From: Darksidea phi
Taxonomy: Eukaryota > Ascomycota > Dothideomycetes > Pleosporales > Lentitheciaceae
Assembly: GCA_030770425.1 (NCBI GenBank)
Contig: JASJFT010000194.1
Coordinates: 1-64,000 of the forward strand
DNA length: 64,000 nucleotides
Direction: 5' to 3'
The notes under the pieces are model-generated. The model ran no database searches and was not told where the DNA came from. It was given only the letters and a program-made list of their open reading frames with translations. Below are positions 58,323-64,000 of this stretch, in pieces. The stretch's first letter is position 1. Each line of letters begins with the position of its first letter. The translations under genes were made by a program, and so were the position numbers.

Positions 58323-58673
58323 CGATTTAGAGAAGCTATAGCTGAGGAGCCTCATCTTAGGCACGCATATAACGATAGAACGATCCCCAGCGTTTAGTAA
58401 GCTCGGCCCAGGGAATGACGGGCACATGAATTAGATAGCACCTGCATCACGTGCTTCTTCTCGTTGTCCAAACTTTGGTTTCCCCGATTTCCTAGATGTG
58501 ACACTTCACTGAAATTGCTTGACGCTCAGGTCTCACGCGTATTATATCATTGGTCGACACCTCCCCATTGGGCCTAGTGTAGTGCAACTCTACCCAAGTG
58601 CCAACAGTCCGGGAGAACAACAGCCTTTCCATCATACCCCACCACCCGATGTCATTCTACCCAAAATCTATTC
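58323..58673. other. intergenic between proteasome alpha-2 and dcl2
   Basis: 351 bases; presumably the Dicer promoter. No clear element recognised. Confidence 0.5.
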
Positions 58674-61600
58674 ATGACTTCAATTGAAGACGCTCCAGCC
58701 GAGGCTGCGGCGGGCACAGCCAGCCTCAAGAATGAGGCATTTCGTCTGCGGTCGTACCAGGCTGAGATGGTGGAGGAGAGCTTAGACGCCAACATCATTG
58801 TTGCGATGGATACTGGAAGTGGCAAGACTCACGTGTACGCTGTTTCGATCAAGATGCTCTGCAGCATTAATTAATACCTGTAAAGAGCGCTCGCGCGTAC
58901 AGCCGTAGAGCTGGAGAGATGTGATCCTAACAAGGTGCGAGTCGATCCTCGTTTCGATCGGTAACTGGGCGTCTTCTTACAAGTTAGATTGTCTGGTTCC
59001 TCACGCCCACCATCGCTCTTTGTGAGCAGCAGTACAGATTTTTCCAATCAAATCTGCCAGGCCACGGCATTCAAATGCTCTCTGGCAACGACGATATCGA
59101 CCACTGGACGGAACAGAGCACGTGGGATGCAGTGTTTGAGAACATCCGCATCGTCTTGTCAACTTACCAAGTACTTCTTGATGCACTCACCCATGGTTTC
59201 GTCAAAATGAGCAAATTAGCTCTCATAATCTTCGACGAGGGTTTGTGCTCCGCCATGCGATAATCATCCATCGAGCTGATTGCGTTTTAGCACATCATTG
59301 CATTCAGAATAATCCCGCGAACCTCATTCTTGCCAATTACTACCTTCCCATTGCTCGGCAAGGTGATGGAACACATCTGCCTAGAATTCTTGGGCTGAGT
59401 GCTAGCCCGGTCACGAAGGCGAAGGCTAGTATCGACGCCCTCCAGTACGCCACTAAACCCTGCGTCAAGGACTCGTTAACAGACTCAGGCAAATCGAAGA
59501 AAACATGAACGCAACAGTAAAGACGCCAAAGATGTATCGCTCGGAGCTTCTTCGCTTTGTACATAGACCGCAGCTCCTTCGAATTGATTACCCAGCGATT
59601 ACACCAACCGTGTCACCTCCACTTGCTGCTTTGCAAGCGGAATTGCATAACTACGACCTCGAATCGGACCCGTATGTGGTAGACCTGCTTGCTAAGAGGC
59701 GCCAGGGCTACGACGTGAGAGGAAAGCTGGAGAGCGTCTTTCTGAAGCACAACACTTATTGCTATCAAGGATTAAAAACTCTTTATAAAAAATCAGAAGC
59801 CATGGCAGAAGAGCTGGGTACCTCTGCGGCTGAGTGGTATGTTCACCATTACAACTTTCAAATGGCATAGCTTCTACTTTCCAACAGCTGCTACTGACTC
59901 CTCTCTGGATATGCTTACTGATTTTTACACTTCACTGTTAGGTATATTTGGCAATGCATTGCCCACTTTGATAGAATGATACGGACCTCGGAGCAAGCGC
60001 TTCTAGAGTACTCACACGAAGAGCGGCAGCATCTTTCAAGGATCTTACGACGACTTCCAATACCTAAGGCCTCACATACTCCGTTCGTTTCTCTCCAAGA
60101 TTTATCGGCCAAAGTGGAAGCCTTGGTGGACGTTCTCGTGGTGGAAGCAGATCCAGAACACATGGGCATTGTATTCGTGGAGCAGCGAGGATGGGTCGCA
60201 GCTTTGGCCGAAATTCTCTCAATCCATCCCAAGATCAAGGATAAGTTCAGCGTCGGTACCTTCTTGGGCACTTCACAATCGACGAAGCGGAAGGCCGGCA
60301 TTGCAAATCTAGCCGAGCCGAAGAACCAGCAGGATACTTTGGATAAGTTTCGCGCTGGAGAATTGAACCTCATACTTGCAACGAGTGTCTTAGAGGAAGG
60401 CATTGATGTATCAAGCTGTCACCTCGTCATCTGCTTTGAGCGCCCGAAGAATCTCAGGTCCTTCATACAGCGCCGTGGACGAGCTAGGAAACAAGAGTCG
60501 AAATACTACATCTTTTTGCCAGAGAAGGGGAATACACGGCCTCCGGAGAGCTGGGAGTCGTTAGAAGAAGACATGAAGAAGGCGTATCTTGACGACTTGC
60601 GTAAGGTGAAACACGCGGAAGAGAGGGAACAGAAGGACGAAGATAGTGAACGATTCTATCGCATTGAAACCACAGGGTACGTCATTGTCCATGAAGATAC
60701 AGCCCCTGTATTCACTCTTTAATTCCCATACGTACGCCAAATATGCTATAGATTACTAACAGCAGGTTCAGCGCGCTCCTAACTCTCCAAAACGCTTTGT
60801 CGCACCTTTACCACTTTTGTGCAGCAGCCCTTGGTTCGAGTCTTTACGTAGACCGGAGGCCTCAATACAAGTTCGAAGAAGTGAGGGGTGGCAGAATCGT
60901 CGCCGAAGTTACTCGTATGCGAATCCGAGGCCCAAATACCACATTTGAAATACTTGCTAATCATACGCCTATCTCTAGTTCCTCTTTCCATTGATGCCGC
61001 TATTAGAACCACTCGAGGCATCGAAAACTGGGTGACTGAGCGTATGGCCATGAAAGACGCGTCATTCGAGGCATATCGTGCTTTGCACGCCGCCGGACTC
61101 GTTAATGACAACTTACTGCCTTCTAGAGAAAAGGCCGATGACCAGATGGCAGAATTCCAGATAGCCGACAATACTCCTTCGCTTATTCAAGTGTCTGAAA
61201 CTCTTGATCCTTGGGTCTCGATTGCTGAGCATCAGCAGCAGCATTCCTTTGCGTATCATCGCACTCTATTGCAGCTTAAGGGAGCTGCACAGGGGTCGAT
61301 ATTCATGACGCTTCTAACGCCAGTGGAGATGCCTAAAGTTCCAGACATCACGCTCTATTGGAATGAGACAAGGCGTCTATCGGTCAAAAGCTCCAATCTA
61401 CCAGGCGCCACCTTCTCCGATGCCGAGATTGTACTCATGCGCAACGTCACCAGAAAGATACTTTATTCCGTATTCCACGGACGTATGTCGAATGACCAAG
61501 ACGACTTTCTGTGGTTACTCGTTCCAAGCGATGCTTCTGAAAACATTTGGAGCCATACGAGACTTCTCGAATGGAAAACTGCGGCAGATGGTGCGCAGTC

Positions 61601-63477
61601 TGCTTTGGACCTTATCCAACAAGGCAACCTCGATGTGTCCAAATGGGGAGCCATCTCCCTAGAAGGTGACCAGAGAAAATACACACCGCAAGCGATCATC
61701 TCGGATTCCTCGGAGCCTTGCATCCAGGCTACACGCGTCCCTAAACGGCGAGACTTTCTCCATGCGGTCCCAGAAACTAATCAAAAGAAGGAGATGTATA
61801 GCAAAACCGAACAACTCCCCGCATCAAAGTGTGTTGTAGACAACCTTCCAACCGCTTACTCTACCTTTGCACTACTAGTTCCGTCGATACTGTATAAATT
61901 TGAGACTTATATGGTTGTTAATACCTTGAGGACTACGTTATTAGCTCCGCTCGAGTTTGGGGAGGGACATCTGCCTTTGATGTTGAGGACTCTGACTGCA
62001 TCGGTAATGGGCGAAGAGGAAAATTATCAACGGTATGTGTAATTGTAATGGCCCCCTATCACATCGGCTTTCTCCTCACGTAAGGCCCCCTACTGACTAA
62101 GGCCATCTCTGTAGACTAGAGTTCTTCGGCGACTGCATCCTCAAATTCATCGCCTCAGTCCATCTGATGGCCGACAACCTCACGTGGCCCGAAAGCTATC
62201 TGACTGGTAAGAAGGGTAAGATTGTATGCAACGGCTTCGCTGCCCGCGCAACATTGGCAGCCGGTCTTGAAAAGTTCATCCTTACGAAGCGTTTCACGGG
62301 AGCGAAATGGACCCCTCGCTACACTAGTGATATTCTTGCCTCTCGCAATTCCGAAGTCAAGCGTATGGCTTCATCAAAGCTTCTCGCTGACGTTGTGGAA
62401 TCCCTCATTGGAGCATCATACATCGTTGGTGGTTTCGATAAAGCCTTCGTATGCGTCCAGACCCTGTTACCGCTGGAGAAATGGACGCACATTTCAGAAG
62501 CCACAACCACGCTTTTCGACGCCGCCCGCGCCGATGTCTCCATCAATAACCTCTCCACCCTCGAATCTCTCATCGGCTACACTTTCCACAAGAAAATGCT
62601 CCTCCTAGAAGCGCTCACGCACGCTTCCTATCAAGGTCCCCTCGCCAACTGCTCCTACGAGCGTCTAGAATTCCTTGGCGATGCCGTCCTCGACTATATC
62701 ATTTCGAAGCGTTTGTATGTGCACAAGCCTGACCTGAGTCATCGGAAGATGCATGCGATCCGCACATGTATGGTGAATGCTGCATTCCTTGCCTTCCGCA
62801 TGTTCGAAACAACGATACAAGAGGAGCAGGTCAATCCACGTACACTAGAGAAGGAAACGCACCACCGATGCTTGTGGCAGTACCTCAGGGCCAGCTACGA
62901 CCTTATAAGTTTTAGAGACCTAGCGATCAGACAGCACGAGGAGGCCAGACAGCAGATTCTCCAAGCGCTCCAAGAGGATCACAAGTTCCCGTGGCATCTA
63001 CTCGCCCTTACCGACACACCGAAATTCTTGTCTGATATCGTGGAGAGCGTCATCGGCGCCATCTATGTCGACTCTCACGGCGATATTTTGTCCTGTGAGA
63101 TCTTCATCCGTCGTTTGGGTCTTGTGGATTGTCTCCAGCGTATTCTCGATCATGGTGTGGATTGTTTACATCCCAAGGAACGCCTTGGCCACCTTGCTGT
63201 CCGGAAGGGCGTCCAGTACGTTAAGAGCACAGTCAACCCGGGGGAAGAAAATACCGCATCGAGCAAGATGTACAAGGTTCAAGTCAAGGTCGGAGGTGAG
63301 GAAATAGGTGGTATAGAGGAGGGACTGAAGCGGTTGAATGCTGAAACTATGGCTGCATATAAGGCGGTGAGGATTTTGGAGGATATGGAGATGAGTGGGG
63401 TTGGGGTGGGAGGTCAGGAATATCTTACTGACGAGGAGGATGGCGGGGTTTTGTGTGAGGGAGGAATTGAGGGTTAG
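58674..63477 (+). CDS. dcl2: Dicer-like protein 2 (RNA silencing endoribonuclease)
   Basis: Exons 58674-58834, 58886-58934, 58988-59240, 59291-59444, 59483-59836, 59942-60676, 60766-60914, 60979-62032 and 62115-63477; about 1423 aa. Dicer cuts double-stranded RNA into small RNAs for silencing; Dcl2 is the main antiviral Dicer in filamentous ascomycetes. Domains in order: DEAD-like helicase with MDTGSGKT (45-52) and the DEAH box IIFDEAHHC (about 153-156, formed by splicing), helicase C with [19 protein letters not shown] and QRRGRARKQ (about 500), the Dicer dimerisation domain around [17 protein letters not shown], RNase IIIa with [12 protein letters not shown] (about 970) and [15 protein letters not shown], and RNase IIIb with [15 protein letters not shown] (about 1150) and [15 protein letters not shown]. 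No PAZ domain is recognisable. All catalytic acids appear intact. The intron 59445-59482 is only 38 nt, and intron 6 ends in tandem AGs. Confidence 0.93.
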
Positions 63478-63842
63478 TTTGGATGAGGCGAACTTCACTG
63501 TTATGAGTTCTGTTTCGCCGCGATACCTAGGGTAGAGGTAAATTGAGTAAGTCCATGCTTATGAGAACCGAGCCGCCTTTGTGACGTACGATGCGGTCAG
63601 CGCGCTTGTTTTAACTTTTGCTTTGCGGTTATCGTTGTCTACATGCACGTAGACAATAAAGTAACAGAGTAGACCTATTAAGTGATGATGCTGTCCATTG
63701 CCAATCTTGAATGCATACGAGTTACGGGAGGTATGTAACACAATCACTATCACCAAACTGCGCATCTGGCTTAGAGTAGAATCAAAAGATCATGTTCGCT
63801 TTATTTTAGAAATGCTTAAAGAACCGCGACCAAAACCGTCCC
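63478..63842. other. intergenic, convergent 3' ends
   Basis: 365 bases between dcl2 and the partial gene at the right edge. Nothing seen. Confidence 0.5.
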
Positions 63843-64000
63843 TCAGCCCTCAACATAGTCTAAACTCCCCTTTCCCACCGTTGTCGGCGCCGCATTCGAG
63901 CCCTTCTGCGCCCTCAACTTCTCCTCAAATTTAGCAAACTCCTTCATGGCAATCTCCTCTTCCTGATCCATGACCTGCTGTACGCCCTTAACCTCTTCAA
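63843..64000 (-). CDS. 3' end of an unidentified gene, truncated by the window edge
   Basis: Reading the minus strand from the window edge gives 51 codons and a TGA at 63845-63843: EEVKGVQQVMDQEEEIAMKE, then FAKFEEKLRAQKGSNAAPTT and VGKGSLDYVEG. The piece is charged and helical, possibly a coiled coil. The frame is open at the edge. I cannot identify the family from this tail. Confidence 0.55.
   Translation of the reverse strand, partial: EEVKGVQQVMDQEEEIAMKEFAKFEEKLRAQKGSNAAPTTVGKGSLDYVEG

Noticed and set aside
1..64000. A secondary-metabolite cluster built around the peroxidase, MFS and FAD oxidase genes
   Set aside because: No PKS, NRPS, terpene synthase or similar core enzyme is present, and the candidates lie over 20 kb apart with unrelated genes between them.

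Overview
This window comes from the nuclear genome of a filamentous ascomycete (Pezizomycotina; a Dothideomycete is my best inference, not proven). Genes are interrupted by many 45-65 nt introns with GT...AG ends and CTAAC/CTRAY-like branch sites. The repertoire is typical of such fungi: fungal rhodopsin/Pth11-like membrane protein, DUF1996, Peroxidase_2, GH45, GH92, ERT1/AcuK regulator, Spo22/Zip4 and Dicer-like 2. All gene models were spliced by hand from reading frame, splice signals and family motifs. Exon coordinates are given in each entry; the start/end fields are whole-gene CDS spans including introns.

Left half (1-33 kb): accessory, mostly secreted or membrane proteins separated by long gene-poor gaps. 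In order: a small secreted protein (283-771, -), M14 carboxypeptidase (3539-4900, +), a secreted orphan (6119-7149, -), an MFS transporter of the Dal5/ACS type (8229-9754, -), GH92 alpha-mannosidase (10994-13496, +), an acidic hypothetical protein (13740-14321, +), a heme-thiolate peroxidase (15120-16605, -), a GH45 endoglucanase-like protein with a GPI-like tail (19622-20545, +), a rhodopsin/Pth11-like protein (22657-24317, -), a DUF1996 protein (28285-29824, +), a decayed BBE-type FAD oxidase (about 30811-32196, +) and a GNAT acetyltransferase (32441-33294, +). The gaps hold decayed fragments: a possible Copia RNase H relic near 17.4 kb and a possible MFS relic near 25 kb.

Right half (34-64 kb): dense conserved cell-biology genes. 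A triple-KH RNA-binding protein (34304-36189, -), a Gyp5-type TBC Rab-GAP (37144-40035, -), a single-pass membrane hypothetical (41725-42507, +), the meiotic SPO22/ZIP4 protein (42642-46398, -), the gluconeogenesis regulator ERT1/AcuK (46905-48841, -), a CENP-Q kinetochore protein (49706-50742, -), an Hsp70-like ATPase (51103-53282, -), a coiled-coil hypothetical (53775-55433, +), a RING-CH ubiquitin ligase (55803-56845, -), proteasome alpha-2 (57311-58322, +), Dicer-like 2 (58674-63477, +) and the 3' end of an unidentified gene at the right edge (63843-64000, -).

Most notable observations: two GC-AG introns in SPO22; a GH45 protein whose expected catalytic acid Asp reads Ser; a peroxidase with the PCP and EGD motifs but no visible R-x6-E; an 18-nt microexon inside the ERT1 zinc cluster; a stopless in-frame intron in the carboxypeptidase; a divergent E3-ligase/proteasome gene pair; and a sharp change from accessory to core gene content at about 33-34 kb. 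I found no CRISPR, no rRNA or tRNA gene, no intact transposon and no clear secondary-metabolite core enzyme.
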